Shown here piece after piece: positions 42,563 to 52,700 of a stretch of DNA of 64,000 bases. The DNA lies in the NCBI GenBank assembly GCA_947501275.1, contig CANMVD010000002.1:186001-250000 (forward strand), in the 5' to 3' direction. The position numbers and the translations under genes were made by a program. Source of the stretch: an uncultured Tateyamaria sp. Its GTDB lineage: Bacteria; Pseudomonadota; Alphaproteobacteria; Rhodobacterales; Rhodobacteraceae. The notes under the pieces are model-generated. The model searched no databases. It was given only the letters and a program-made list of their open reading frames with translations, and was not told the DNA's origin. Each line of letters begins with the position of its first letter. Positions within the stretch are counted from its first letter, which is position 1.

Positions 42563-43666
42563 TTAGCCGCCAAGGAAACGGGCAAGGCTGTTGGGTCGAT
42601 AGGCGTCGGTTTCGTTCAACCGCCTTTGTGTACTGTCATGGAGATTGGTTGTGTTCTTGGGATCCTTGCGCCAGTCGAGCAGGCTTTGCGCCAGTTGGTA
42701 AACACCTCCGGGGTTGGACAGGCGCGGACTGTCAAAGTTGTGATCCGCCCCTGTGATATCCGGGGCCCGTCCACTGCGCCATGTCAGTTTCGGCGCCCCC
42801 TCTGCCACCCAGGACTTGGTGAAAACCGACAAGGCATCGGTCTGCGCACTGCCCCCGACAATGGCGTGATCGCCCACAAACCACGCTTGTTCGTAAGGAG
42901 TTGTGGCCCCACTTGGATCAGCCTTCGCATTCAGCTCGGCAATGTTTTCCCACAGGGTTGGTTCAAAAAAGCGCCGCCGCTCATCTGCAGCCACGGCATG
43001 TCGCGCAGTCAGAACAAGGCTGGACAGCGCCATATCGTGAAATTGGTATTGCCTGTTCCACAGGGCCGCCACAAACCCGAAGAGCGCGACGGGTATTCCG
43101 CGCGCTCCAACAGTATCCCAGACACCAAGATAGGCGATGTTAACCAATGGAACAGGGCTGGGCCGTTTGCCTTGGTCGTCTGTGGATGTGGCAAAACGCG
43201 GTGACATCCGCGCGCGTGCTTCCTGGATATGGGGGCGATCGGGGTGATTGCGCTCGCCTGTCTTGCGATACAGACGAAAGGCCTTTTTGACACCGCGCGC
43301 TGACGTGTCATCAATGATACCGCATTTGCGGATCATTCCGGCAACAGAACGCGCGGTAAACGCGCCGCGCGAGAACCCGAAAAGATAGATCTCGTCACCG
43401 TCTTCGTAATTCTCGGCTATGGCAGTGTAGGCGGCCTTGACCTTGGCGCCCAATCCCCAGCCGGTCGCGCCGCCAAAAATCCGGTTTACGCCCCGCCCCA
43501 AAACCGTCTCAAAGCGCGCATCATCATTGACGCCCACGCCCGAGAAGTATTTGACGATCTGTTCCGCGCTCGGCTGCAGTTCGATGGCAAGTTCGGGCAA
43601 GTGCGTGGTGTCCTCGATATCCGGGGAATTCCACGTGCCGTCGCATAGTACAACGATCCGTTTCAT
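42563..43666 (-). CDS. DUF2235 family hydrolase (Tle1-like alpha/beta hydrolase)
   Basis: A 367-residue protein. ATG 43666 (MKRIVVLCDGTWNSPDIEDT) is the standard start; the frame extends upstream to 43894 without family likeness. Hallmarks are the early CDGTWN, then YFSGVGVND, GLGAKVKAAYTAIAENYEDG, the nucleophile elbow LFGFSRGAFTARSVAGMI, and VWDTVGARGIP. The domain is that of Tle1 phospholipases delivered by type VI secretion, but also of housekeeping proteins. There is no signal peptide, VgrG/PAAR gene or immunity gene visible here. It heads a minus-strand run with two serine proteases and Hsp20. Confidence 0.85.
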   Translation of the reverse strand: MKRIVVLCDGTWNSPDIEDTTHLPELAIELQPSAEQIVKYFSGVGVNDDARFETVLGRGVNRIFGGATGWGLGAKVKAAYTAIAENYEDGDEIYLFGFSRGAFTARSVAGMIRKCGIIDDTSARGVKKAFRLYRKTGERNHPDRPHIQEARARMSPRFATSTDDQGKRPSPVPLVNIAYLGVWDTVGARGIPVALFGFVAALWNRQYQFHDMALSSLVLTARHAVAADERRRFFEPTLWENIAELNAKADPSGATTPYEQAWFVGDHAIVGGSAQTDALSVFTKSWVAEGAPKLTWRSGRAPDITGADHNFDSPRLSNPGGVYQLAQSLLDWRKDPKNTTNLHDSTQRRLNETDAYRPNSLARFLGG

Positions 43667-43758
43667 CGCAAAAGTCCTTGATTTAAAAGGGTTTGACCTA
43701 TCTCTAAAAGGATATGATACGCGCGATTCAACCGCTGGTAAAGTCTGGGAGGCCGCCA

Positions 43759-44445
43759 ATGGCTTATCTTGTTTTGGTCTGTGCGATAGCCTTTGCTGCC
43801 GCACCTTTGTGGATTCCGGATTTCGGTGGGTTTGACCCGGATCGTTTTCCCAATCCCCAAAACGATCCACCCGTTCAGCCAGCGGGATATGCATTTGCGA
43901 TCTGGGGCCCTATTTATCTTTGGCTGGTTGTGTCCGCGAGCTTTGGCGTATGGAAGCACCGCGATACGCCGGACTGGACCGCGATGCGCCCTGCCCTTGC
44001 TCTGTCGCTGGCGGTCGGGGCCGTGTGGCTGGCTGTGGCGGTGCAAAGCCCGATTTGGGCGACCGTGTTGATTTGGGTGATGTTGATCGGAGCCCTGGTC
44101 GCGCTGATGCGAGCGCCGCTATCGGACCTGTGGGCCGCACAATGGCCTGTCGGGTTGTATGCAGGCTGGTTGAGTGCGGCAAGCTTTGTGGCCACGGGCC
44201 TGTTTCTGGCCGGGTATGGTTACACGACCGAGACAACGGCCGCGGTCACGATGATCATAGCGGCGACGGGGCTGGCTTTTGGCGTGCAGTGGCGGCTGGC
44301 GCGCGCGCCCACTTACGGTGTGGCCGTCATCTGGGCGTTGATCGCGATTGTCGTGCAGAACGGGCTAAGTGCGATTGGGTGGCTGGCACTGGCAAGCTGC
44401 GCTCTGATGGTGTGGCCAACCCTGCGGGCTCTGCGCGGAACGTAA
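43759..44445 (+). CDS. integral membrane protein, TspO/tryptophan-rich sensory-like
   Basis: A 228-residue protein with about seven hydrophobic helices. ATG 43759 follows GGGAGG by 6 bases; the ATG at 43714 has no such site. Near the N-terminus NPQNDPPVQPAGYAFAIWGP, then IYLWLVVSA, resembles a pattern annotated as tryptophan-rich sensory protein (TspO-related) in other bacteria. The rest has LWAAQWPVGLYAGWLSAASF and WALIAIVVQNGLSAIGWLAL. TspO binds porphyrins or cholesterol-like ligands, but that cannot be claimed here. It is divergent from the DUF2235 gene and convergent with der. Confidence 0.6.
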   Translation: MAYLVLVCAIAFAAAPLWIPDFGGFDPDRFPNPQNDPPVQPAGYAFAIWGPIYLWLVVSASFGVWKHRDTPDWTAMRPALALSLAVGAVWLAVAVQSPIWATVLIWVMLIGALVALMRAPLSDLWAAQWPVGLYAGWLSAASFVATGLFLAGYGYTTETTAAVTMIIAATGLAFGVQWRLARAPTYGVAVIWALIAIVVQNGLSAIGWLALASCALMVWPTLRALRGT

Positions 44446-44533
44446 CCCCGCAAGGGTCTGCGCGACGCCCCACATCACATGAGACGTCGGGGCAATCCGC
44501 TACGCCCCTTTGTGGCAGGCCGTGCCCATCAGG

Positions 44534-45985
44534 TCAGCTGCGCCGCCCATCCGTATGTTTGCGCAATTTTGACGGTCCGGGTTTCTTGCGGCCCTTATAA
44601 GGGTTCGCATCACTTTGCCCGCGCATGAACAGACGGATAGGTGATCCGGGCATGTCAAAGTCCAACCGCAACCCGTTCACCAGATAGCGATTGTAGCTTT
44701 CGGGTACTTTGTCGGGGTGAGAGCACATGACGACAAAACCGGGCGGGCGTGTCTTGGCTTGAGTCATGTAGCGCAATTTGATGCGCTTGCCCTGCGGTGC
44801 GGGCGGTGGGTGCGCCTCGACCATCCCTGCAAGCCAGCGGTTAAGTTGCGCAGTCGTGACGCGGCGGTTCCACACGTCATAGGCCCGCAGGATTGCACCG
44901 TGCAGCCGATCCAGACCGCGGCCCGTCTTGGCCGACACCGTGACCAAAGGCGCGCCTTTCAGTTGGGGCAACAGCCGCTCGAAACTTTCCTTGAGGTCGC
45001 GCAACTTGTTTTGCTTGTCGTCCTCAATGTCCCACTTGTTGACCGCCACCACAACAGCGCGCCCTTCACGCTCTGCCAAATCGGCAATGCGCAGGTCCTG
45101 TTGCTCGAACGGGATGGCGGCATCGAGCAGCACAACAACAACTTCGGCAAATTTTACCGCGCGCAAGCCGTCCGAAACACTCAGTTTTTCCAGCTTTTCC
45201 TGCACCTTGGCCCGCTTGCGCATACCTGCGGTGTCAAAGATCCGCATCGGGGTGCCATCCCAGTTGGTGCGCAAGGATATGGCGTCACGGGTGATCCCGG
45301 CTTCGGGACCGGTCAGCAACCGATCTTCGCCGACGATGTGATTGATCAACGTGGACTTGCCGGCGTTGGGCCGCCCCACAACAGCGACCTGCAAGGGTTT
45401 CGCATCGGTTGGAACCGGGACAGCATCCGGGTCGTCCTCGTCGAGGTTCACATCGACGTCGGGTGCATCATCTGCGGCACGTTCTGCAAACCCATCGGCA
45501 AGGGGCTGCAACTGTGCGTAAAGATCCGTCAGCCCTTCGCCATGTTCGGCAGACAGGCGGATCGGCTCACCAAGGCCCAGTGAAAACGCCTCCATCACAC
45601 CGGCATCCGCCGCCGAACCCTCGCCCTTGTTGGCCGCCAACAGCACATGGGCCGAGCGCTTGCGCAGGATGTCGGCAAACACCTCGTCCGTCGGGGTAAC
45701 TCCGGCACGCGCGTCAATCATGAACAGGCACACATCAGCCATATCCACCGCCCGTTCCGTCAGCCGCCGCATTCGGCCTTGAAGGCTGTCGTCTGTCGCC
45801 TCTTCCAGCCCCGCCGTGTCGATGACGGTAAAGCGCAGGTCCGCCAAGCGCCCTGCCCCTTCGCGCAAGTCGCGAGTCACGCCGGGCTGGTCATCGACCA
45901 GCGCCAGTCGTTTCCCGACAAGACGGTTGAACAGTGTCGATTTGCCCACATTGGGGCGTCCGACGATGGCAAGGGTAAAGGACAT
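44534..45985 (-). CDS. der: GTPase Der (EngA)
   Basis: A 483-residue protein with two tandem GTPase domains and a C-terminal KH-like domain, essential for 50S ribosome assembly. P-loops are [14 protein letters not shown] near residue 8 and [14 protein letters not shown] near residue 205, with switch segments [13 protein letters not shown] and [13 protein letters not shown], and base-recognition NKWDIED in the second domain. In the first domain the NKxD motif reads NKGE. The tail [17 protein letters not shown] is basic. ATG 45985 starts [11 protein letters not shown]. It is followed upstream by bamB and yfgM on the same strand, the conserved order in Proteobacteria. Confidence 0.95.
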   Translation of the reverse strand: MSFTLAIVGRPNVGKSTLFNRLVGKRLALVDDQPGVTRDLREGAGRLADLRFTVIDTAGLEEATDDSLQGRMRRLTERAVDMADVCLFMIDARAGVTPTDEVFADILRKRSAHVLLAANKGEGSAADAGVMEAFSLGLGEPIRLSAEHGEGLTDLYAQLQPLADGFAERAADDAPDVDVNLDEDDPDAVPVPTDAKPLQVAVVGRPNAGKSTLINHIVGEDRLLTGPEAGITRDAISLRTNWDGTPMRIFDTAGMRKRAKVQEKLEKLSVSDGLRAVKFAEVVVVLLDAAIPFEQQDLRIADLAEREGRAVVVAVNKWDIEDDKQNKLRDLKESFERLLPQLKGAPLVTVSAKTGRGLDRLHGAILRAYDVWNRRVTTAQLNRWLAGMVEAHPPPAPQGKRIKLRYMTQAKTRPPGFVVMCSHPDKVPESYNRYLVNGLRLDFDMPGSPIRLFMRGQSDANPYKGRKKPGPSKLRKHTDGRRS

Positions 45986-46079
45986 GCACTGCATCCCACA
46001 ACAAAGGAGACGCAGGCCATAGACCAAATGCGCGCCCGCGAAAAGGTCTCGTGATGCAATGCGGCCTTGCGATCAGAAT

Positions 46080-47435
46080 TTAACGGTAGGCAACAAGGTT
46101 CCCTTTGCGCGTGACCAGATAGAGTGTCTGGCCCGCCACAACAGGGGCCGTGGTGGCGCCACCTGCGATGTCGAACGTGCCCGTCAGCCCGCCGGAAACC
46201 GGATCAAAGCTGCGCAGCACCCCATCTGATGAGGCGACAAGCAAGCGCCCACCGGCCAGAACCGGACCGTGATGCGCAAAAATCTCGGCGCGTTGCAATG
46301 GGCGATCCTTGATAAAGTTGGGCAGGTCTGTGCCCCAGACACGGGTGCCGTCTTCGGCGCTCAGCCGCACCAATTCGTTCCGATCGCTGATAATGAAGAC
46401 ACTACCTGCAACGGGCAATACAGTGCCAAATGCCCCTTCAGAGGCTGTCCAGATCCGATTGCCGCTGCCGGCATCCACAGCCACCGTGCGCCCCGCCTGA
46501 TTGCCCGCATAGATCACGCCGTCAGCCACAACGGGGCGGCCGGTCACGTCGTTGATCCGCGCAAGAGCGCGCCCCGAGCGTCCGCCCAGAACAGAGGCAT
46601 CCCAACGGCGCAAGCCACCACGGCTGAACACCGCCTGCATTTCCCCTGATCCAAAGGCAAACACCGTCAGCCCATTCGTGACGATCGGTGCGGGTGCCCC
46701 CAGCACATTGGTCGCGCTTTCAGAGGATGATATCTGCCATTCGATCCGGCCATTTGATTTGTTCAACGCCCAGCCGGTGTTGTCACCTGCAACGATATAG
46801 ACAAGATCTCCGGAGACTGTTGGGCGACCTGACGCCGTTGCGTTGAGGTCCTGCGTCCAGATCGTGCGCCCTGTCGCGGCCTCAAGCGCCGTCAGTGTGC
46901 CAAGGCCTGTCGAAACATAGAGAACATCCCCATCGACAGCCAGTCCGCCACCGGTGCCATCATCTTCACTTGCCCCGTCAGCATTCACGGCGCGTTGCCA
47001 GATGACCTGACCGCCTGTCGAGACTGCCGTCACAGTCGTTTTGGCATCAAGTGTGAACACGCGACCATCTGCAACAACCGGGTCGGCGACAATGCGGTGT
47101 TTGCGGCTGTCGCCATCGCCGATGTTCACACTCCAGATCGCAGACAGAGCCGTGGAGAGACGTGGATGATCAGTTCGGAAGGTTTGTGTGCCAATGCCTT
47201 GCGGGGCGTTGGCATTTGCGACTTGTGCAGGCAGCGCAATGTCACGCGCAGCGTCTGCAACCGCGTCGGCTTCTGCCGTTGGTGCGCTGCTTAGTACGGC
47301 GGTGATGGGCTCACGTTTGCCGGGCAGGATCAGTTCGCGTTCCTGGCACGCGCCGAGGAAGATGGTCGAAACCAAACCCAACCCGACAAACCGCATCAGG
47401 CCCGGCATCCGCTGGCGCGCATGGGTCTTTTGCAT
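46080..47435 (-). CDS. bamB: outer membrane assembly lipoprotein BamB-like (PQQ repeat)
   Basis: A 451-residue lipoprotein with lipobox IFLGAC about 30 residues from ATG 47435; starts at 47450 and 47408 are alternatives. The rest is an eight-bladed beta-propeller made of PQQ-like repeats (GGLAVDGDVLYVSTGLGTLT, ALEAATGRTIWTQDLNATAS, GRPVVADGVIYAGNQAGRTV, and VAGQTLYLVTRKGNLVAYR at the end). It belongs to the BAM complex that inserts outer-membrane proteins. Position between yfgM and der supports the call. Confidence 0.9.
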   Translation of the reverse strand: MQKTHARQRMPGLMRFVGLGLVSTIFLGACQERELILPGKREPITAVLSSAPTAEADAVADAARDIALPAQVANANAPQGIGTQTFRTDHPRLSTALSAIWSVNIGDGDSRKHRIVADPVVADGRVFTLDAKTTVTAVSTGGQVIWQRAVNADGASEDDGTGGGLAVDGDVLYVSTGLGTLTALEAATGRTIWTQDLNATASGRPTVSGDLVYIVAGDNTGWALNKSNGRIEWQISSSESATNVLGAPAPIVTNGLTVFAFGSGEMQAVFSRGGLRRWDASVLGGRSGRALARINDVTGRPVVADGVIYAGNQAGRTVAVDAGSGNRIWTASEGAFGTVLPVAGSVFIISDRNELVRLSAEDGTRVWGTDLPNFIKDRPLQRAEIFAHHGPVLAGGRLLVASSDGVLRSFDPVSGGLTGTFDIAGGATTAPVVAGQTLYLVTRKGNLVAYR

Positions 47436-47468
47436 GTCCCTGCCCCTCATGTGTGTTCTGCTCTTTTG

Positions 47469-48146
47469 TTATTCTGCCGCCACGTCAGCACCAGGTGCGA
47501 TAGGCGACCCACCCAAGGCCACAATCGCTTGTAGGGCGCGACGTTGCAAGCCTGCGCTGGCTTCGGCATCTTCCAAAAGCGACTGCAGGCGCGCGATGGC
47601 TGCCTCTGTGTCGCCCGTTTCAATGTCAATCAGGGCCAACTGCTCTTCGGCCAGCATGCGTAGCGGAACGCCCGGCATGGCGAGGGCCGAATAGCCTGCG
47701 CGCCGTGTTTCGGCGTCCACAGTGCCGGTTTGCAGCAAGAGCGTGCGAAACGTGGCAATCTGGCGATAGATCAGCGGCACTTCGTTTGCATTGACGACGC
47801 TTTGCAGGGCAGCAATGGCCTCTTGGGTATTGCCCGCTTGCGTCTGGGCACCCGCGGTGAGAAAGGCGAGCACCGCGGCGCTTTCAGGGCCATCAGCCTC
47901 GATCTCGGCCAAGGCGGCGGCGCGGTCGGCGTCACCATCCATGCTCAACGCAGAAAGCATCGCATCGCCAAGCGCCTGCGCGCGGGCTTCGGTCTGTGCC
48001 TTTCTGTATTCGGAAAAGGCCGCGCCCCCCACGATCACGACGATGGCCAGAATCGCAATCCAACCGTAACGGCGCAAATACCCGTATAGACGGTCTCGGC
48101 GCACCTCATCGGTGACTTCTTCGATAAAGCTGTCGGTGTCGCTCAC
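47469..48146 (-). CDS. YfgM-like tetratricopeptide membrane protein
   Basis: A 225-residue protein starting at GTG 48146 (VSDTDSFIEEVTDEVRRDRL), with AAGGAG 8 bases before it. One membrane helix (YGWIAILAIVVIVGGAAFSE) anchors a periplasmic TPR-like domain (AVLAFLTAGAQTQAGNTQEA, IAALQSVVNANEVPLIYRQI, AIARLQSLLEDAEASAGLQR). Its E. coli counterpart is an ancillary SecYEG subunit linked to periplasmic chaperones. It is first in the yfgM-bamB-der run. Confidence 0.85.
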   Translation of the reverse strand: MSDTDSFIEEVTDEVRRDRLYGYLRRYGWIAILAIVVIVGGAAFSEYRKAQTEARAQALGDAMLSALSMDGDADRAAALAEIEADGPESAAVLAFLTAGAQTQAGNTQEAIAALQSVVNANEVPLIYRQIATFRTLLLQTGTVDAETRRAGYSALAMPGVPLRMLAEEQLALIDIETGDTEAAIARLQSLLEDAEASAGLQRRALQAIVALGGSPIAPGADVAAE

Positions 48147-48305
48147 GCCTCGGGCTCCTTGCTGTAGACGCGCAGATTCACCCTGCGTCGTCACTGTTTT
48201 CGCGCCTCTCTTATCGCGCCCAACACACCAAGCCAAGGGCCGCGCACCGCGCAACACAACTGCGGCAATCTGGACGCATTGCGCTGTACCCGCAAAAAAA
48301 GTAAT

Positions 48306-48323
48306 CTGAACTGGTTAGTTTAG
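48306..48323. promoter_or_regulatory. candidate TetR-type operator before the RND operon
   Basis: TGAACTGGTTAGTTTAGA contains AACTGGTTAGTT, close to the AACC/GGTT palindromes bound by TetR regulators of RND pumps. It lies about 90 bases before the RND adaptor start. No intact regulator gene is adjacent. Confidence 0.3.
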
Positions 48324-48409
48324 ACGTATGAGTTCCTATATCGGGTGAATATACCGGGCAATTGGACCCGGACAGGCTTAGAACCCGGCATCTTCAGGGA
48401 AGACAAAAA

Positions 48410-49723
48410 ATGCGCATTGTTTCCATCGTTCTCGCCCTTCTGGTGGCTGCAGGATTGTATTTGTGGGTGATTGAACGCGATAGCACCAAGGCTTTTATCG
48501 CCGCCCAAACCGCGTCTTCGGATGAAGATACACCACAAGGCGATACCGACACAGACATTGCTGAATCAGTGTCACAAACCTCCGAAACAGATGCCGTTGC
48601 AGACGGCGCCATCAAAGTATTGGCGCGCAAGTCGATCGCGCGCGAAATCGACAGCGCTGTCATTTTGCGGGGCCAGACCGAAGCCGCACGCGAGGTTGAG
48701 GCCCGGGCCGAGACGACATCTACCGTGATCTCTCCACCACTGCGTAAGGGGGCATTTGTCGAGGAAGGGCAATTGTTGTGCCGCCTTGATCCTGGCACTC
48801 GCGATTCGACACTGGCTGAGATGCGTGCGCGCGTCGCCGAAGCCGTTTCCCGCAAGGTCGAAGCCGAAAGCCGCATACCAGAAGCCGAATCCCGCGTTGC
48901 CGAAGCTATTGCCCGTCTGGACGAGGCTAGGGTGAATGAAAATGCTGCCAGCCGCCTCAGCGAGGGCGGATTTGCATCAGAAACCCGCGTGAAGAACGCG
49001 CAAGCCAGCTATGCCGCAGCAGAGGCGGCCCTTGAAGGCGCGCGCTCCGGTGTGACAGCCGCCAAGGCAGGGATGCAATCCGCCGATGCCACAATCCAGA
49101 GCGCGTCCGCAGCCGTTGCGTCAGCCGAAAAAGAATTGTCGCGCCTCGAGGTACGGGCACCATTCGCAGGCCTTCTGGAAAGCGACACCGCGGAGTTGGG
49201 CAGCTTGCTGCAGCCGGGATCGCTCTGCGCGACTGTGATCCAGCTCGATCCGATCAAGCTGGTGGCCTACGTGCCGGAAACAGAGGTCAACCGCGTTTCC
49301 CTCGGGGCGATGGCTCGGGCCCGATTGGCTGCTGGCAATGAGGACATCGCAGGCAAAGTCACTTTTCTGAGCCGTGCCGCCGACGAGACAACCCGCACCT
49401 TCCGCGTCGAAATTGAGGTCCCTAACCCGGACCTGACGATCCGTGACGGGCAAACCGCCGAGATCTCCATCTCTGCCGCCGGTGAACGGGCGCATTTGTT
49501 ACCACCTTCCGCGCTGACCCTGAACGAGGAAGGCACAATCGGTTTGCGCACAGTGAGCGACGCAGGGGTCGTGGACTTTGTCCCCGTGAATGTGTTGCGC
49601 GATACCGCGCAAGGTGTCTGGCTGACGGGGCTGCCTGACACATTGAACGTGATCGTCGTGGGACAGGAATTTGTAACCGCAGGGGTCACCGTTGCCGCGA
49701 CCTATCAGGAGCAAACCCAATGA
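48410..49723 (+). CDS. RND efflux periplasmic adaptor (membrane fusion protein)
   Basis: A 437-residue protein with an N-terminal anchor helix (IVSIVLALLVAAGLYLW) and a 50-residue Asp/Glu/Thr-rich linker. It then has the lipoyl-type half (GQTEAAREVEARAETTSTVI, then RKGAFVEEGQLLCRLDPGTR), a long coiled-coil hairpin rich in Glu-Ala repeats (residues about 150-250) and the beta-barrel part (LVAYVPETEVNRVSLGAMAR). It links the inner-membrane pump to an outer-membrane channel. Its last bases overlap the permease start (ATGA). ATG 48410 chosen by homology and GGGAAG upstream. No TolC-like gene in the window. Confidence 0.9.
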   Translation: MRIVSIVLALLVAAGLYLWVIERDSTKAFIAAQTASSDEDTPQGDTDTDIAESVSQTSETDAVADGAIKVLARKSIAREIDSAVILRGQTEAAREVEARAETTSTVISPPLRKGAFVEEGQLLCRLDPGTRDSTLAEMRARVAEAVSRKVEAESRIPEAESRVAEAIARLDEARVNENAASRLSEGGFASETRVKNAQASYAAAEAALEGARSGVTAAKAGMQSADATIQSASAAVASAEKELSRLEVRAPFAGLLESDTAELGSLLQPGSLCATVIQLDPIKLVAYVPETEVNRVSLGAMARARLAAGNEDIAGKVTFLSRAADETTRTFRVEIEVPNPDLTIRDGQTAEISISAAGERAHLLPPSALTLNEEGTIGLRTVSDAGVVDFVPVNVLRDTAQGVWLTGLPDTLNVIVVGQEFVTAGVTVAATYQEQTQ

Positions 49724-52700
49724 CCGGTATCGTCGACTGGGCCGCGTCTCGCGCGCGCATGGTCCTTGCCTTTATCGTTTTGTCCCTTCTGGCCGGGGCG
49801 TTTGCCTATATCAGCCTACCCAAAGAGGGTGAGCCGGACATCGAAATTCCAACGCTTGTCCTATCCGTCCCCTTCCCCGGCATTTCCGCGGCAGACAGTG
49901 AAACGCTGTTGGTCAAGCCGATGGAGACCGAGCTTGCGGATCTGGACGGGCTTAACAAGATCACAGGCACTGCCGCCGAAGGCTATGCCAACATCGTGCT
50001 GGAATTCGAATTTGGCTGGGACAAGACCCAGGTCATGGCGGATGTGCGCGATGCCATGGACAGTGCTGAGGCCGAGTTTCCGGCCGGGTTTGAGCAGTAC
50101 ACGCTGGACGAATTCAACTTTTCCGAGTTCCCGATTATCATCGTGAATCTGACAGGCCCCGTCCCTGAGCGCACGATCACACGCTTTGCCAAGGATTTGC
50201 AGGACGACATCGAGGCGATGGATGCGGTTCTTGAGGCAAGCATCGTGGGCAGCCGCGATGAAATGGTCGAGGTCGTGATCGACCCGCTGCGCCTTGAAGC
50301 CTACAACGTCACCGCTGGTGAATTGATCACCGTGGTGCAAAACAACAACCAGCTGATCGCGGCCGGCGAAGTCGAAACCGAGCAAGGTGCCTTTGCCGTC
50401 AAGATCCCGTCTTCGTTCGACGAGGTCAGCGATATCTACAACCTGCCAGTGAAAACCAATGGCGACCGGGTGGTCACGTTGGGCGATCTGGCGCAGATCA
50501 ATCTGACCTTCGAAGATCGCACTTCAACGGCCCGCTTCAACGGCAGCGACACGGTCGCGTTGCAGGTGGTCAAGCGCAAGGGCTTTAACCTGATCGACAC
50601 AGCCACCGCCGTAAAGGAATTGGTTGCAGAAAAGTCGGATGAATGGCCAGACGGTCTCAAGGCCGCAGTCAAAGTTGGCACATCAAACGATCAAAGCCGC
50701 GAAGTCGCCTCGATGGTTGGCCAGTTGCAGGGTTCGGTTCTGACGGCGATTGCGCTCGTTATGATCGTCTCGCTCGCCTTCCTCGGGCCACGGGCTTCGG
50801 TGCTTGTGGGCTTTGCCATTCCGACATCGTTCCTGTTGTGCTTTGTGCTTTTGGCGATCATGGGAATCTCGATTTCCAACATCGTCATGTTTGGTCTGAT
50901 CCTGTCAGTCGGGATGCTGGTGGATGGCGCGATTGTCGTTGTCGAATATGCCGACAAGCGCCAGCAAGAAGGCGCAGGCCCGATGCAGTCCTATGTGGAC
51001 GCAGCCAAGCGCATGTTCTGGCCCGTTGTATCTTCGACGGCGACCACGTTGTGTGCGTTCCTACCCATGCTGTTCTGGCCCGGTGTTCCGGGAGAATTCA
51101 TGGGCATGTTGCCCGTGACGCTGATCTTCGTCCTGTCCGCATCCCTGATCGTTGCACTGGTTTATCTGCCCGTTATGGGCGGTGTTCTGGGACGCCTGAT
51201 CGATTTGCTGTCTCGTGCCGTGACCGGCATCACCAGCCTGCCAATCGCGGCGCATCTGGGGCTTTTCCTCCTCGCGGCTGTGCTGCTTGCGGTGTCCGTT
51301 GCAATTGAGCCGCTGATGGCGATCGCCGCAGGCGCATTTGCCGGAATGGACCAGCAAAACATCTGGGGTTCGGTTCTGCCCACTTTCTTTGACGTCTTCC
51401 TTGTTGGCGTGGCCCTCAGCGCAGTGCTCGTGTCTGTTGTCGCGGGCGGTGGCCTCGCGATCCTTGCGGGCTGCGGGGTCATCACACGCTTCTTTGGCGG
51501 CGTCTTGTGGGCGCTTCGGTCCGTGTTCGGACGGCGCCAGCGTCAGGTCCGGTCCGGCTATCAACGCTCGACCTTTGGCTACGTGATCCAAGGTATCGTG
51601 GGCAATCCATTGATGCCATTGGTGATGATCGGCTTTGTCTTCATGTTTGTCGGCACCACGCTCATATACTTCATCAACAACAACCGCGGCGTCGAGTTCT
51701 TTGTCGAAACCGAACCTGAGCAGGCCATCGTGTATGTGCTGGCGCGCGGCAACCTGTCATTGGGTGAAAAAGACGCCCTGCTGAAACAAGCCGAAACGAT
51801 TGTGACGCGCCACCCCGGCATTCGCAGCGCCTTTGCCTTTGCAGGCAGTGGCGGGCTCAATGCCAACACCGGCGGCGCACAGTCGCCTCTGGATACCATT
51901 GGACAGATCCAGCTTGAGACAATTCCGTGGGAAGAGCGCCCCGACGCGACAGAGCCTTGGTTCAACGTGCCGTTTATCGACTACACCGTCATGCGCGAGG
52001 TCAAAGCGTCGGATTTTGATGGCGACACCGTTCTGGACGAACTTCAGGCGGAATTGGGCAACATTCCCGGCATCCGGACCGAGGTGTTGGCGCTGGCGCA
52101 GGGCCCGGCCTCCGCCAAGCCTGTACACCTGCGTATCAAGGGGGATGACTGGAACGATTTGCTGGCCGCAACAGCCGCCGCACGTCAGGTGTTCGAAGAA
52201 ACGCCCGGCCTGATCAAGATCGAAGACACCCGGCCCCTGCCGGGCATCGACTGGCAAATCGATGTGGACGTCGAAAAAGCGGGGCGCTACGGCGCTGACG
52301 TGGCCACGGTGGGCGCGATGGTGCAACTGGTCACACGTGGCTTGCTGCTGGATACCATGCGCGTAGATACTTCGGACGAAGAGGTCGAGATCCGCGTGCG
52401 CCTGCCCGAGAAAGACCGGGTGCTGTCGACGCTGGACACGCTTAAAGTGCGCACAGGCGATGGGCTGGTGCCCCTTGCCAACTTCATCACCCGCACCCCG
52501 GTGGCCAAGCTGGCGCAGATCAACCGTGTCGGTCAGCAACGTTACTTCGATGTGAAAGCGGATGTGACACCCGGTTTGCAAACCCTTGTCGAGGGGCGCG
52601 ACGAGAACGCACAAATCCTTGCAACGCTGCGCCCGTCGGCTTCGGGCGACATCGTGGGGGACGACGGCGCCACATATGCGGTTCTTGCGCAGGAGGCAGC

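Noticed and set aside
42563-43666. DUF2235 protein as a type VI secretion effector
   Set aside because: No VgrG, PAAR, Hcp or immunity gene is visible, and housekeeping members of the family exist, so no effector claim is made.
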